From Nocardia jiangxiensis NBRC 101359 (GTDB taxonomy: Bacteria; Actinomycetota; Actinomycetes; Mycobacteriales; Mycobacteriaceae), in contig NZ_BAGB01000172.1 of NCBI RefSeq assembly GCF_000308615.1, positions 124,001-188,000 on the forward strand: 64,000 bases of DNA, in the 5' to 3' direction. The notes beneath the pieces were generated by a model. That model was not told the DNA's origin. It saw nothing but the letters and a program-made list of their open reading frames with translations, and ran no database searches. Each line of letters opens with the position of its first letter. The first letter of the stretch is position 1. Position numbers and translations under genes: made by a program. Positions 9,271-18,433 of the stretch are shown in pieces.

Positions 9271-11568
9271 ATGCCTGTGCCCGAGTACGCCCGCGGATAC
9301 GAACACTTCACCGGTTCGGTCGGCCGCACCACCGCCGATTCCACCCCGCAGTGGACCTACCCGCCGACCGCGCCCGCTGGTGCGCCGAACATTATCGTGG
9401 TGCTGGTCGACGACATGGGCTACAGCGACATCGGACCGTTCGGATCCGAGATCGAGACGCCCACGCTGGATCGGCTGGCCGCGCGGGGCATCCGGCTCAC
9501 CAACTACCACACCACTCCCCTGTGCTCGCCCTCACGCGCCGCGCTGTTGACCGGAATCAATTCCCACCGTGCGGGTTTCGGGTTCGTCGCGAATGCCGAT
9601 CCTGGCTATCCCGGGCTCCGGCTGGAACTGGCCGACGATGTGGCTACTCTCCCGGAGATCCTGCGCGACAACGGATACGCCACCTACGCGGTCGGCAAGT
9701 GGCATCTGGTGCGCGATGCCACCATGAACCCTGCCGCACACCGGGATTCGTGGCCGACGCAGCGCGGTTTCGACCGCTACTACGGCTCGTTGGAGGGCTT
9801 CAACTCCTACTTCCATCCGAATCAGATCATCTCCGACAACTCGGTGGCCGACGTCGAGGAGTATCCCGAGGGCTACTACGTCACCGATGATCTCACCGAC
9901 AAGGCGATCTCCTATCTGAGGGATCTTCGCGCGCACGACGCCACCAAACCGTTCTTCCTGTACTTCGCCCACGTCGCGCTGCACGGCCCGCTACAGGCCA
10001 AGGAGGTCGACCTGGCGAAGTACCGCGGCCGCTATGCCGAGGGCTGGGATCGGGTGCGGCAGCGGCGTTTCGACTCGCAGATCGCACAGGGCCTGTTCCC
10101 CGCGGGCACCCGGCAGAAGCCACGCAACACCGAGCCGGGATACGAAGCGCAGGAATGGGATTCGCTCACCGACGCCGAACAACGCCGGTTCGCCCGGTAC
10201 ATGGAGGTGTACGCGGCGATGGTCGACAACATCGACCAGAGCCTGGGTCGACTGCTCGATGTGCTGGAACAACTCGGCGAGTTGGACGACACCATCGTGG
10301 TGTTCACCTCCGACAACGGTGGCACCGCGGAGGGCGGCCCGGTCGGAACCCGCAGTTACCTGGCGGAATTCGCGCACGTCGACGATCCGGACTGGGTCGG
10401 TGACGTGCCACACGACGAGGAGTTGATCGGCACCGCGCGGCTCGGCGTGCACTACCCGCGCGGCTGGGGGCAGGCATCGAACACGCCGTTCCGGTTCTAC
10501 AAGGGACAGACCTTCGCCGGTGGAGTGCGGGTGCCGTTCGTGGTGTCCTGGCCGAGGGGGCTGCCCGCCGGGGAGATCCGCACCGAATACACCTACGTCA
10601 CCGATCTCGCACCGACGTTGCTGGAGCTGGCCGGCCTGAACCGATCCGGCACGCGAAACGGTCTGCCCGCCAAGGAATTCGATGGCGTGTCGGCAGCAGA
10701 GGTGTTGCGGGATCCACAGGTGCGCTCGCACCACGTCGAACAGTATTCGGAGATGACCGGGCACCGCGGCTTCTATCGTGACGGCTGGAAGCTGCTGGCT
10801 CTGCACGAACCCGGCGCCGATGTGGACGATCCACGCTGGCAATTGTTCGACGTGCGCACGGATCCGACGGAGTTGCACGATGTTTCGGCGGCCTTCCCGG
10901 ACAAGGTGGCCGAACTGGCCCGCGCCTGGGACGAATCGGCCTGGAAGAACACCGTTTTCCCACTGATCACCCGCAAGGATCTGGCACAGCGGCGGCCGGA
11001 GGAGGCTCGCCTGTCCGAACCGGTGCGTATTCTGCCCGGGACGCCGACCCTGGAACGCTATCGCTCGCAACGGTTGATCGCGTACCGCGATTTCACGATC
11101 ACCGCCGAACTCGGCGAGTACGAGCCCGGGAACGAGGGAGTACTTGTCGCACACGGTGATCCGCAAGGCGGCTACCTGTTGTACATCGAAGATGGCCGAG
11201 TAATGTTCGGTTTCAACAGCTATGGGCGGTACGCCGCTGTCGAGACACCCATTTCATCTGGCGCACAGCGGATCACCGTGTCGGCACTGGTACGTCCGCG
11301 ACTGCGGTGGGACTTCACCGTCGGCATCGACGGCGACACCGCCGCGCAACTGCCCGATCAGGTGCAGCTGGCCGGAATGTCGCCGTGGACAGGCATTTCG
11401 GTCGGCGTGGACGCACGCGGCCCGGTCTCCTGGGATCTGCGCACGCGCCGGGGACCGTTCCGCTACACCGGTGACCTGCGGGCCGTCGTCTACACCCCGG
11501 GCCGCCGGCGGGTTCCCGAACAGACCGCGCACGCGCTGGAAGCCGCCGCCGAACTCGTCGCCGAGTAG
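9271..11568 (+). CDS. Type I (formylglycine-dependent) sulfatase
   Basis: A 765-residue hydrolase of sulfate esters. The CSPSRAALLTG motif at residues 85-95 is the signature in which Cys85 is converted to formylglycine. Asp47-Asp48 in VLVDDMGYSD and VFTSDNGG further on would bind the metal ion. A C-terminal beta-rich extension of about 200 residues follows the alkaline-phosphatase-fold core, as in the large PAS-type arylsulfatases. The ATG at 9271 is chosen because the longer reading would overlap the divergent gene. No signal peptide is visible, so it is probably cytoplasmic and would act on imported sulfate esters. Confidence 0.9.
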   Translation: MPVPEYARGYEHFTGSVGRTTADSTPQWTYPPTAPAGAPNIIVVLVDDMGYSDIGPFGSEIETPTLDRLAARGIRLTNYHTTPLCSPSRAALLTGINSHRAGFGFVANADPGYPGLRLELADDVATLPEILRDNGYATYAVGKWHLVRDATMNPAAHRDSWPTQRGFDRYYGSLEGFNSYFHPNQIISDNSVADVEEYPEGYYVTDDLTDKAISYLRDLRAHDATKPFFLYFAHVALHGPLQAKEVDLAKYRGRYAEGWDRVRQRRFDSQIAQGLFPAGTRQKPRNTEPGYEAQEWDSLTDAEQRRFARYMEVYAAMVDNIDQSLGRLLDVLEQLGELDDTIVVFTSDNGGTAEGGPVGTRSYLAEFAHVDDPDWVGDVPHDEELIGTARLGVHYPRGWGQASNTPFRFYKGQTFAGGVRVPFVVSWPRGLPAGEIRTEYTYVTDLAPTLLELAGLNRSGTRNGLPAKEFDGVSAAEVLRDPQVRSHHVEQYSEMTGHRGFYRDGWKLLALHEPGADVDDPRWQLFDVRTDPTELHDVSAAFPDKVAELARAWDESAWKNTVFPLITRKDLAQRRPEEARLSEPVRILPGTPTLERYRSQRLIAYRDFTITAELGEYEPGNEGVLVAHGDPQGGYLLYIEDGRVMFGFNSYGRYAAVETPISSGAQRITVSALVRPRLRWDFTVGIDGDTAAQLPDQVQLAGMSPWTGISVGVDARGPVSWDLRTRRGPFRYTGDLRAVVYTPGRRRVPEQTAHALEAAAELVAE

Positions 11569-11669
11569 GTTTCAGCCTCCTGCCGGAAACGGTCGATTCG
11601 GCCGAGCGAGGAACAAAACGGAGGTCTGGCCCCCTTGCACCGAATACATCGACCAGAAGGAGTCCTGTT

Positions 11670-12296
11670 GTGACCGAGCTGCTTCCGCTCACCCCGGACG
11701 AGTTGCTGACCACCACCCGCGCCGTGCGCCGCAGACTCGATCTGACCCGGCCGGTGCCGCTGGAGGTGATCCGCGAGGCGCTGGAGGTGGCCCTGCAGGC
11801 TCCCTCGGGAGGTAACCAGCAGCGATGGCACTGGATCGTGCTGACCGATCCGGCGATCAAGGCGAAGGTCGCGGAGCACTATCGGCGCTCGCATCTGGCC
11901 TACCGCGAGGCGGGGGGCGAGCCGGCCGACGAGAGCGCCGCACGGATCGCCACCAGCTCGGACTATCTGCGCGAGGTGATGGCCGAGGTGCCGGTGCTGG
12001 TGATCGGCGCGATCGACACCGGAAGCACCGCCGAACTCAGCGGCAATCAGGCCGGACTGTGGGGTTCGCTGCTCCCGGCCGCGTGGAGCCTGGCGCTGGC
12101 GCTGCGCGCGCGGGGCCTCGGGACCACCTGGACCACACTGCATCTGCAGTACGAGCGTGAGGTCGCCGAAATCCTCGGCATCCCCGACAACGTGCGTCAA
12201 GGGGTGCTGCTGCCGGTCGCCTACACCAAGGGCACCGACTTCCGGCCGGGCCCGCGCGTCGACCTCGACTCGGTGCTGCACATCGACCGCTGGTGA
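11670..12296 (+). CDS. Nitroreductase family protein
   Basis: A 208-residue FMN-dependent oxidoreductase of the nitroreductase fold. RAVRRRLDLTRPV at the N-terminus and APSGGNQQRWHW (about 50-61) are the FMN-binding segments, and RARGLGTTWTTLHL and LGIPDNV appear at the usual later positions. The GTG at 11670 is preceded by AAGGAG at good spacing. It probably reduces nitro groups, quinones or enones with NAD(P)H; the substrate is unknown. It lies 101 bases after the sulfatase and may be co-transcribed. Confidence 0.87.
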   Translation: MTELLPLTPDELLTTTRAVRRRLDLTRPVPLEVIREALEVALQAPSGGNQQRWHWIVLTDPAIKAKVAEHYRRSHLAYREAGGEPADESAARIATSSDYLREVMAEVPVLVIGAIDTGSTAELSGNQAGLWGSLLPAAWSLALALRARGLGTTWTTLHLQYEREVAEILGIPDNVRQGVLLPVAYTKGTDFRPGPRVDLDSVLHIDRW

Positions 12297-12309
12297 GGCT
12301 CACCCGTGC

Positions 12310-12339
12310 CCGGTGGCCGACGAGGTGGTCGGCCACCGG
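12310..12339. terminator. Bidirectional hairpin between nitroreductase and cupin genes
   Basis: CCGGTGGCCGAC pairs perfectly with GTCGGCCACCGG (12 bp) across a 6-base loop, centred between two convergent genes. No U-tract is present on either side. Confidence 0.6.
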
Positions 12340-12357
12340 CGCGGAGTGCGCCCCGCG

Positions 12358-12897
12358 CTATTCGGTCCCGGTGTGACGCCGAGTGATCACGACCGGTTTG
12401 ATCTCGTCGGGGATCTGGTCGAACGCCGATACCGACACGCCGAACGACGCGGCGAGCACCGAGCGGGGCAGGCTGTTGAGCGTGCCGACGATCCCGATGT
12501 CGTCATTGGGCTCCTGGGTGCTGGTGTTGAACACCACCAGCACATCCAAACCCTCTGTATCGCTGGCATTTTCGAAGTAGTGGAAGAATCCACGCGGAGC
12601 GAACACCAGGTCGCGCGGGCCGGCTTCGAACAGGTCGTTGTGGTAGGTGCCGTCCGGATGCGTACCGAGCATGGTCCATCGGGCGAGCCCGGAGATCACG
12701 AAGTTCAGCTCCCAGGCCGAGGGGTGCCAGTGCGGTTCGCGGATTCCGCCGGGCTCAAGATGGATCAGATACACCGATCCTTCCTGATCCCGCAGAACGG
12801 GAAAGTTCTGCTCGTGCGCGCCCTGCAACTCGCCGCCGTCGAATCTGTTCGGCTCGGACGCCGAGAAACGGAAGACATAGGGGTGATCGGTTGTCAT
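12358..12897 (-). CDS. Cupin domain protein (oxalate decarboxylase-like)
   Basis: A 179-residue single-domain cupin. EPHWHPSAWELNFVISG is cupin motif 1 with its metal ligands (HxH, then Glu), and PRGFFHYFEN is motif 2 with the last histidine. Bicupin oxalate decarboxylases share these motifs, but this protein has one domain only. It follows the thiamine-diphosphate decarboxylase gene on the same strand after 80 bases, so the two are probably one operon. Its role there, enzymatic or regulatory, is not known. Confidence 0.8.
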   Translation of the reverse strand: MTTDHPYVFRFSASEPNRFDGGELQGAHEQNFPVLRDQEGSVYLIHLEPGGIREPHWHPSAWELNFVISGLARWTMLGTHPDGTYHNDLFEAGPRDLVFAPRGFFHYFENASDTEGLDVLVVFNTSTQEPNDDIGIVGTLNSLPRSVLAASFGVSVSAFDQIPDEIKPVVITRRHTGTE

Positions 12898-12977
12898 GCC
12901 AGGCTCCTTGAATGTCGAAACCGCATGGGGGCAATAGCTTTCGCAGTCACGCGCCCGAGGTCACCGACCGCGGATGC

Positions 12978-14591
12978 TCAGAGTGCGGCCTTCTCCGGTT
13001 GGGTGGTCACCACGATGACGGTGGTGGCGCCGGATTCCAGCGCGAGCCGGAACTCCTTCTCGAGGTCGCCGGCGGAGCTGACGTCGACCGAATGGCAGCC
13101 CAATCCTCTTGCCACCGAAGCGATATCGAGACCGGGCAGGTCGAGTCCGGGCACGCCCGGCGTCTGTTCCAGATCGGCGAAGGATTTGAGGATGGAGTAC
13201 TCGTGGTTGCGCATCACCACGTACACGATCGGCACCTCGTGTTGTACCGCCGTCCACAGCGCCTGGACCGAATACTGGAAGGAACCGTCCCCGATCAGGC
13301 CGATCACCGGGCGCGAGACACCGCGGTCACGATCACCCAGCGCGACCCCGACCGCCGCCGGCGCGGCCCAGCCGATACCGCCACTGGCAGTGGCGAACAT
13401 CGAATCCGGCTCCACGGTGGGCAGCCACTCGGCATGCTGGGTCATCGTCGAGGTGGACTCGTTCACGAACACGGCATGTTCGGGACGGACTTCGCTCAGA
13501 GCCGCGTAGACCTCGTCAGGGGTCAGCGTCCCGTTCGACGCTTCCGGCAGGCTCCGCCGGCGCGGCATCGGCTTCGGCATCTCACGGCCTGCCCCGTCGC
13601 CCACCAGTCCGGTGAGCAGCTCGATCGACAGTCGCGCGTCACCGAGGAGGCTGTCACCGGCACGGGCGGCCGCGGCAACCGCCGGGTCGTCGGTGATCTG
13701 CAGCAATTCGGTTCCGGCAGAAAGGATCTCGCCGGGCACGTAAGGGTAGTAGCGGAAGACCTCGGCCCCGATCACCACGACGAGGTCGTGTCCGGCCAGG
13801 CGCTCGCCGATGGCCTTGACCGACATACCGACCGAGCCCTGGAACAACGGGTGGTCCTCGGGGAAGGCGGCACGATCCGGGAGCGGAGGTGCGTACACCG
13901 CGGCCCGCATCTTCTCCGCCAACGCAATCCCGGCGTCCCATCCGCGGGCACGGTCCACATCCGGCCCGAGAATCAGGGCCGGCCGCCGACTCATCGCGAT
14001 GCGCTCGGCGAAGATTCGCAGCCGCTCCGGATCGGGCGCATACCTCGTACTGACATCCCGCACCACCGCCGGGCCTTCCAACGGCTGATCCCAGTCATCG
14101 AGCGGAACCGACAGGAACACCGGCCCGGCGGGAGGCTGCACGGCCATCGCATAGGCCCGCATGAACGCCTCGGGCACGGCCTCGGCACGTGCGGGCTCGT
14201 AGGACCACTTCACCCACGGCCGCGGCATCGCCACCGCGTCGCGGTTACTCAGGTACGGGTCGCCGATCAACAGTTCGCGATGCTGCTGACCGGCCACGAT
14301 GATCAGCGGCGTGTGCCCGTGATAGGCCGCGACCAGGTTGCCGATGCTGTTGCCCAGCCCCGCCGAGGAGTGCAGGTTCACCAGCGCCGGACGCCGCGTG
14401 GTCTGAGCGAAGGCATCGGCCATGGCGATGACGGACGCTTCCTGCAGCCCCAGGACATACGTGAAATCATCCGGGAAGTTCTTGAGGAACGTCTCCTCGG
14501 TCGACCCCGGATTCCCGAAGATCGTGGTCAGACGTAACGACCTCAGCAAATCGTATGTAACGCTCTGCACGGACGATTTCGCGGTCATCAT
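12978..14591 (-). CDS. Benzoylformate decarboxylase-like thiamine-diphosphate enzyme
   Basis: A 537-residue ThDP enzyme resembling benzoylformate decarboxylase throughout (FGNPGSTEE, LQEASVIAMADAFAQ, PRPWVKWSYEPA, LNESTSTM-like VNESTST). Ser30, Glu51 and His74 match the catalytic Ser26, Glu47 and His70 of the Pseudomonas enzyme. The second active-site histidine (His281 there, in VFRYHQY) is Tyr282 here (VFRYYPY). GDGSFQYSVQALW is the ThDP/metal motif. It probably decarboxylates an aryl or alkyl 2-oxo acid to an aldehyde, but the Tyr makes benzoylformate itself uncertain. First gene of a likely operon with the cupin. Confidence 0.85.
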   Translation of the reverse strand: MMTAKSSVQSVTYDLLRSLRLTTIFGNPGSTEETFLKNFPDDFTYVLGLQEASVIAMADAFAQTTRRPALVNLHSSAGLGNSIGNLVAAYHGHTPLIIVAGQQHRELLIGDPYLSNRDAVAMPRPWVKWSYEPARAEAVPEAFMRAYAMAVQPPAGPVFLSVPLDDWDQPLEGPAVVRDVSTRYAPDPERLRIFAERIAMSRRPALILGPDVDRARGWDAGIALAEKMRAAVYAPPLPDRAAFPEDHPLFQGSVGMSVKAIGERLAGHDLVVVIGAEVFRYYPYVPGEILSAGTELLQITDDPAVAAAARAGDSLLGDARLSIELLTGLVGDGAGREMPKPMPRRRSLPEASNGTLTPDEVYAALSEVRPEHAVFVNESTSTMTQHAEWLPTVEPDSMFATASGGIGWAAPAAVGVALGDRDRGVSRPVIGLIGDGSFQYSVQALWTAVQHEVPIVYVVMRNHEYSILKSFADLEQTPGVPGLDLPGLDIASVARGLGCHSVDVSSAGDLEKEFRLALESGATTVIVVTTQPEKAAL

Positions 14592-14927
14592 GATCGGTCA
14601 ACTCCCTTCGCCGGTGGGAGTCGGCAATCGAGCGAGGAGTGTCCGTGTGCGCACGGAAATGATGCCAACGACCTTGTCGGCCAGGAATGCCACACAATCC
14701 ACTACAGACTGCCGACTGCGGGGTGTAGCGCTATGACGAAGATCGATGATACCCACTCCGAGCGCAATTCTGAACAATTCCAACCATTGTCAGCAACCAT
14801 CCAGCGACAGTTCTGCACACCTCGCTGCGCGACAGCTACCATCGGCGAGGACGCGCTGCGCGATCACACGGCGACGGTCCGGCAACGGCTCGGGACGTGA
14901 TCGAATGCGACAGAGGAGTCGACTTCC
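14592..14927. other. 336-base divergent intergenic region
   Basis: This separates the decarboxylase and the NADP-binding protein, which are transcribed away from each other, so both promoters should lie here. Short open frames exist on both strands, but none has a ribosome site or protein-like composition. A small CTACA...TGTAG repeat lies at about 14700-14727. I see no gene. Confidence 0.6.
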
Positions 14928-15542
14928 ATGTTCGATGACACCATCGGAATTCTCGGAGCGGGAAATATCGGCCAGGCGGTCGCGGACAAGGCCGTACGTC
15001 ATGGCCACGAGGTACTCATCGGCAACAGCCGGGGCCCGGACACGCTCCGGGCCGTGGTGGAGCAGTTGGGGCCGAAGGCCCGCGCGGTGACAGCTCAGGA
15101 GGCAGCGCAGCCGGATCTCGTATTCCTCGCGGTGCCGTTCTTCGCCGTGCCGGATCTGACCGGCCTGACCGATTGGTCCGGGAAGATCGTCGTCGACACG
15201 ACGAATCAGTTCGCCACGGCGAACCCCTGGCAGGGCCGCTACGACGTCGGTGATCGTACGGGCAGCGAGTGGGTCGCCGAGCACCTTGCGGGCGCGCGGA
15301 TCGTGAAGGCGTTCAACACGTTGTTCGCCGCGTTCATCGCCGCGGACCCCCGGCATGCCGAGGGGCGGCAGGTGGTCTTCTATGCGGGCGACGATGCCGA
15401 TGCGAAAACCGAAGTGGCCGCGCTGTTGGACGAATTCGGGTTCGCCGCGCTGGATCTCGGTGGTCTGCGGGCGGGCGGACAGCTCATGCAGCTGGACGGT
15501 CCGCTCAATGCGAAGCACTTGCTGCTTCAGGATGTCGGTTGA
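14928..15542 (+). CDS. NADPH-dependent F420 reductase-like / NAD(P)-binding oxidoreductase
   Basis: A 204-residue Rossmann protein. GILGAGNIGQAVADKA at residues 7-22 is the dinucleotide loop, and IGNSRGPDTLR follows strand 2 with basic residues that favour NADP. VVDTTNQF and VKAFNTLFA are typical of the F420:NADP oxidoreductase/YjbQ-like group. It may reduce F420 or a small carbonyl; assignment to F420 is family-level inference. The CDS is followed after 88 bases by a SnoaL-like gene. Confidence 0.8.
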   Translation: MFDDTIGILGAGNIGQAVADKAVRHGHEVLIGNSRGPDTLRAVVEQLGPKARAVTAQEAAQPDLVFLAVPFFAVPDLTGLTDWSGKIVVDTTNQFATANPWQGRYDVGDRTGSEWVAEHLAGARIVKAFNTLFAAFIAADPRHAEGRQVVFYAGDDADAKTEVAALLDEFGFAALDLGGLRAGGQLMQLDGPLNAKHLLLQDVG

Positions 15543-15630
15543 CGCCCTGGCCATCTCGGTCGACTCGACAGGTCGCGAGGCGCCTGCCCGAATGCACTGA
15601 TGTCGACCACTCCGCACGGAAGGACTCGTT

Positions 15631-16002
15631 ATGACCAGCTCCCCCGCCGAGCTCATGCGAAGCAACTTGCTCGAAGTCTTCGACGAGCCCGATGCGAACC
15701 GCCGGGCCGCGGTCATAGCCGCGAACTATTCCGACGATGTGCTGTGGCACGAACCGGATCGAATTATCCACGGGCGCAAGGAATTCGAGATTCGCGCCGC
15801 GGAGTTGCGGGCCGAGCACCCGGACTGGGTCTTCCGGCCCGCGGGCCCGGCGTCCGAGCTGGACGACATCGGCCACCTCGGATTCCGGTACGGTCCTCCC
15901 GATCAACCGCCGGTCGTCAGCGGGATGGACATCGCCCGGACCAGGGACGGCGTCATCATCGAGCTCTACACCATCGTCACCGACATCCGTCAGCTGTCCT
16001 AG
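15631..16002 (+). CDS. SnoaL-like (NTF2-fold) protein
   Basis: A 123-residue NTF2-fold protein: an N-terminal helix, YSDDVLWHEPD (where aspartate and histidine commonly line the pocket), a GRKEFEIRAAEL helix, and terminal strands ending IIELYTIVTD. SnoaL-like proteins include cyclases, isomerases and epoxide hydrolases; none can be singled out. AAGGAC before the ATG serves as ribosome site. Probably co-transcribed with the preceding reductase. Confidence 0.75.
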   Translation: MTSSPAELMRSNLLEVFDEPDANRRAAVIAANYSDDVLWHEPDRIIHGRKEFEIRAAELRAEHPDWVFRPAGPASELDDIGHLGFRYGPPDQPPVVSGMDIARTRDGVIIELYTIVTDIRQLS

Positions 16003-16081
16003 CTGGTCTGCCGAGCTGCCCGGACCGAACACGGTTGTTCTCCGGTCGGCATACGCGACCATCCGGATGCACTGCCGCGCC

Positions 16082-16111
16082 GTCGGTCAGGCAGCGGGCA
16101 GCCTGACCGAC
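16082..16111. terminator. Bidirectional hairpin between SnoaL and FMN reductase genes
   Basis: GTCGGTCAGGC pairs with GCCTGACCGAC (11 bp, perfect) across an 8-base loop between two convergent genes. Confidence 0.6.
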
Positions 16112-16133
16112 CGAGGTGCGCGCTGGCGCCCGT

Positions 16134-16709
16134 TCAGCCGGGCGGCGGCGGGATCGTGCCGTGGATGCGGCCGATGAAGGTGGCGAAATCCGCCATGAAC
16201 CCGGTGAGGAACCGTTTGGTCGAGTCGTCGAGGACATCGCCGTCCGGGGTGAAGACGTCCGGGTGGAACTGGATGTAGGCCTCAGGGGAGGTCATCTGCG
16301 GGGAATTGCAGTAGCCCAGGACACTGCGCAGACTGAGCTGAGCGATCGCGGTGCCGAGCTTGCCCGGCGAGGCGCCGATGACCGCGGACGGCTTGAGTGT
16401 GAACGAGTTGTCGCCCCACGGGCGGCTGCCCCAGTCGATGGCGTTCTTCAGCGCGCCCGGGATCGACCGGTTGTATTCCGGCGTCACGAACAGCACGGCG
16501 TCGACCGAGGTGATGGCCGCTTTGAGCGCCCGGCCCTCCGGCGGGTAGTCGGTGTCGTAGTCGTGGTTGTACAGCGGCAGATCCTTGATCGGAATCTCGG
16601 TGAACGTCAACTGCGGTGGCGCCAACCGGATCAGGGCCTTGGACAAGGTCCGGTTGATGGATCGGGTGGACAGACTGCCGATGATGTAGCCGACCGTGTA
16701 GGTACTCAC
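16134..16709 (-). CDS. NADPH-dependent FMN reductase family protein
   Basis: A 191-residue flavodoxin-like protein. YIIGSLSTRSINRTLSKAL is the FMN phosphate loop, VTPEYNRSIPGALKNAIDW is the strongly conserved quinone/FMN reductase segment, and VIGASPGKLGTA is the second flavin loop. It would reduce FMN or quinones with NAD(P)H. A 153-base gap with no gene separates it from the next SDR gene on the same strand. Confidence 0.88.
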   Translation of the reverse strand: MSTYTVGYIIGSLSTRSINRTLSKALIRLAPPQLTFTEIPIKDLPLYNHDYDTDYPPEGRALKAAITSVDAVLFVTPEYNRSIPGALKNAIDWGSRPWGDNSFTLKPSAVIGASPGKLGTAIAQLSLRSVLGYCNSPQMTSPEAYIQFHPDVFTPDGDVLDDSTKRFLTGFMADFATFIGRIHGTIPPPPG

Positions 16710-16862
16710 GCGATGCCTCCTGAACAGCGGGTTTCCGGTGCTTCACGGAGCGTGCGGCGCCGTCGACGCGCGGCGGTTCGCCGGGAGTGCCTCGTCAACG
16801 TAGCACGTCCCAGCGGTCGCATGGCCCGGTCTGCCAGCAGGCGACGTCGTCACCGGCTCCCA

Positions 16863-17720
16863 TCAGTCGGCGGGGAGAGCGACCGGATAGTTCTGGTCGA
16901 AGTCGGCGGATCGGCTCACCGCCGCCCACTCGGCCGCTTCCTCGAGCTGGCCGCGCGAATACGCCTGCGCCATGTCCACGGCACCGGCTCCGAGTAGCAG
17001 GTGGGCGGGCGGATTCTGGCTCTGGACCACCCGCACCAGGATCTCGGCGGCGCGTTCCGGGTCACCGGCCGCTGCGCTGTTGCGGAACCGCCGCACCATC
17101 GCGGCGACGGTCTGGTCGTACTCCGCGGGGATCTGATGAATCTGCATCGACGAGCCGGCCCAGTCGGTGGCGAATCCGCCGGGCTCGACGACGAGGTTCC
17201 GGATGCCCAGCGGTGCGGTTTCGGCCTGAAGTACCCGGGTGAAGCCGTCGACTGCGAACTTCGCCGCCTGATAGGACCCCAGGCCCGGGGTCGCGCCGAC
17301 GCGGCCCCCGATGGAGGAGAACTGGACGATGGTGCCCGCGCCCTGGGCTTTGAGGACCGGCAGGGCTGCGGTCGAGACGTTGTAGACGCCCCAGAAGTTG
17401 GTGTCGAACTGTCGACGGAAATCGTCCTCGGACATGGTCTCCACCGGCGCCACGTTGGCGTACCCAGCGTTGTTGACCACGACGTCGATCCGGCCGAAGG
17501 CGGCGACACCCGCCTCGACAGCGGCGACCGCCGCGGTTCGATCGGTGACATCGAGCGCCACCGGCAGCACCCGATCGCCGTAGCGGCGGACCAGTTCGTC
17601 GAGTTGCTCGGGTTTTCGTGCCGTGGCGACGACTTGGTCGCCGGCCTGCAGGGCCGCGACCGCGAGAGCGTGACCGAAGCCGCGCGAGGAGCCGGTGATG
17701 AGCCAGGTTCGTGTTGTCAT
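16863..17720 (-). CDS. SDR family oxidoreductase
   Basis: A 285-residue short-chain dehydrogenase. TGSSRGFG (10-17) is the cofactor loop, followed by TARKPE, which suggests NADPH, NNAGYA, and SYQAAK with the catalytic Tyr and Lys. The C-terminal half resembles the 280-residue SDRs often annotated as oxidoreductases of unknown substrate. It is divergent from a TetR gene only 59 bases away, so it is probably that repressor's target. Confidence 0.88.
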   Translation of the reverse strand: MTTRTWLITGSSRGFGHALAVAALQAGDQVVATARKPEQLDELVRRYGDRVLPVALDVTDRTAAVAAVEAGVAAFGRIDVVVNNAGYANVAPVETMSEDDFRRQFDTNFWGVYNVSTAALPVLKAQGAGTIVQFSSIGGRVGATPGLGSYQAAKFAVDGFTRVLQAETAPLGIRNLVVEPGGFATDWAGSSMQIHQIPAEYDQTVAAMVRRFRNSAAAGDPERAAEILVRVVQSQNPPAHLLLGAGAVDMAQAYSRGQLEEAAEWAAVSRSADFDQNYPVALPAD

Positions 17721-17751
17721 GCTTTTAGCAAAACACTGTTTCGCTATTAAC

Positions 17752-17764
17752 GCAACCGCGTTGC
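17752..17764. promoter_or_regulatory. Candidate TetR operator between SDR and TetR genes
   Basis: GCAAC-CGC-GTTGC is a perfect 5-bp inverted repeat in the 59-base divergent gap, 15 bases before the TetR start. The region around it is AT-rich. Position and symmetry are those expected of an autoregulatory TetR site. Confidence 0.45.
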
Positions 17765-17779
17765 ACTACACTGTGGAGT

Positions 17780-18433
17780 ATGAGTTCGACCTCACCTCAG
17801 CGGGCACGCAGTACAGAAGCCAAGCAGCAGCGCGAGCAGACGATCCTGGCTGCCGCCCGGTCGTTGGGCGCCCAGCACAGCGTGCGCGAGGTCACCCTCA
17901 CCGACATCGCCACCGCTGTCGGCATGCACAAGTCCGCCATGCTGCGCTATTTCGAGACCCGCGAGCAGATTTTCCTGATGCTGACCGCCGAAGGCTGGCG
18001 AGAATGGGTGCAGGCGTTGCGCATACGGCTGTCCGCACTCACCGATGTCGAGCCGGAGACGATCGCCGGAGCTCTCGCACAATCGCTCACGGCCCGGCCC
18101 CTGTTCTGCGACCTACTCGCCCAGGCGCCGATGAACCTGGAACGCAACGTGTCCCTCGAGGCCGCATACGCGTTCAAGATGGCCGTGCTCGCCGAGGTCG
18201 ACACCCTGAACACCGCACTGCGACAACAGATCCGCATCACCGAGTCCGCGGCCGTCGACGTGATCTCCACGGCGACGGGCATGGCCGGAGCGCTGTGGCA
18301 GATGGCCGCACCCGGCACCGGTCTGCGCACGCTCTACGAATCCCACCCTGAACTGGCGCATGCGGTCGTCGACGTCGAACCGAGACTGACGCGCATCCTC
18401 ACCGCCCTGCTGACGGGAATGGCACCGACCTGA
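17780..18433 (+). CDS. TetR family transcriptional regulator
   Basis: A 217-residue repressor. The HTH at about 28-55 reads VTLTDIATAVGMHKSAMLRYFETREQIF, a typical TetR recognition helix. The C-terminal ligand domain resembles the TetR_C group seen next to SDR genes. GGAG precedes the ATG. It probably represses itself and the divergent SDR. Its last 35 bases overlap the 3' end of the convergent LysR gene. Confidence 0.9.
   Translation: MSSTSPQRARSTEAKQQREQTILAAARSLGAQHSVREVTLTDIATAVGMHKSAMLRYFETREQIFLMLTAEGWREWVQALRIRLSALTDVEPETIAGALAQSLTARPLFCDLLAQAPMNLERNVSLEAAYAFKMAVLAEVDTLNTALRQQIRITESAAVDVISTATGMAGALWQMAAPGTGLRTLYESHPELAHAVVDVEPRLTRILTALLTGMAPT

Noticed and set aside
14598..14783. A 61-codon minus-strand frame just upstream of the benzoylformate decarboxylase-like gene
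   Set aside because: No ribosome site, no recognisable fold, and it occupies the likely promoter region.
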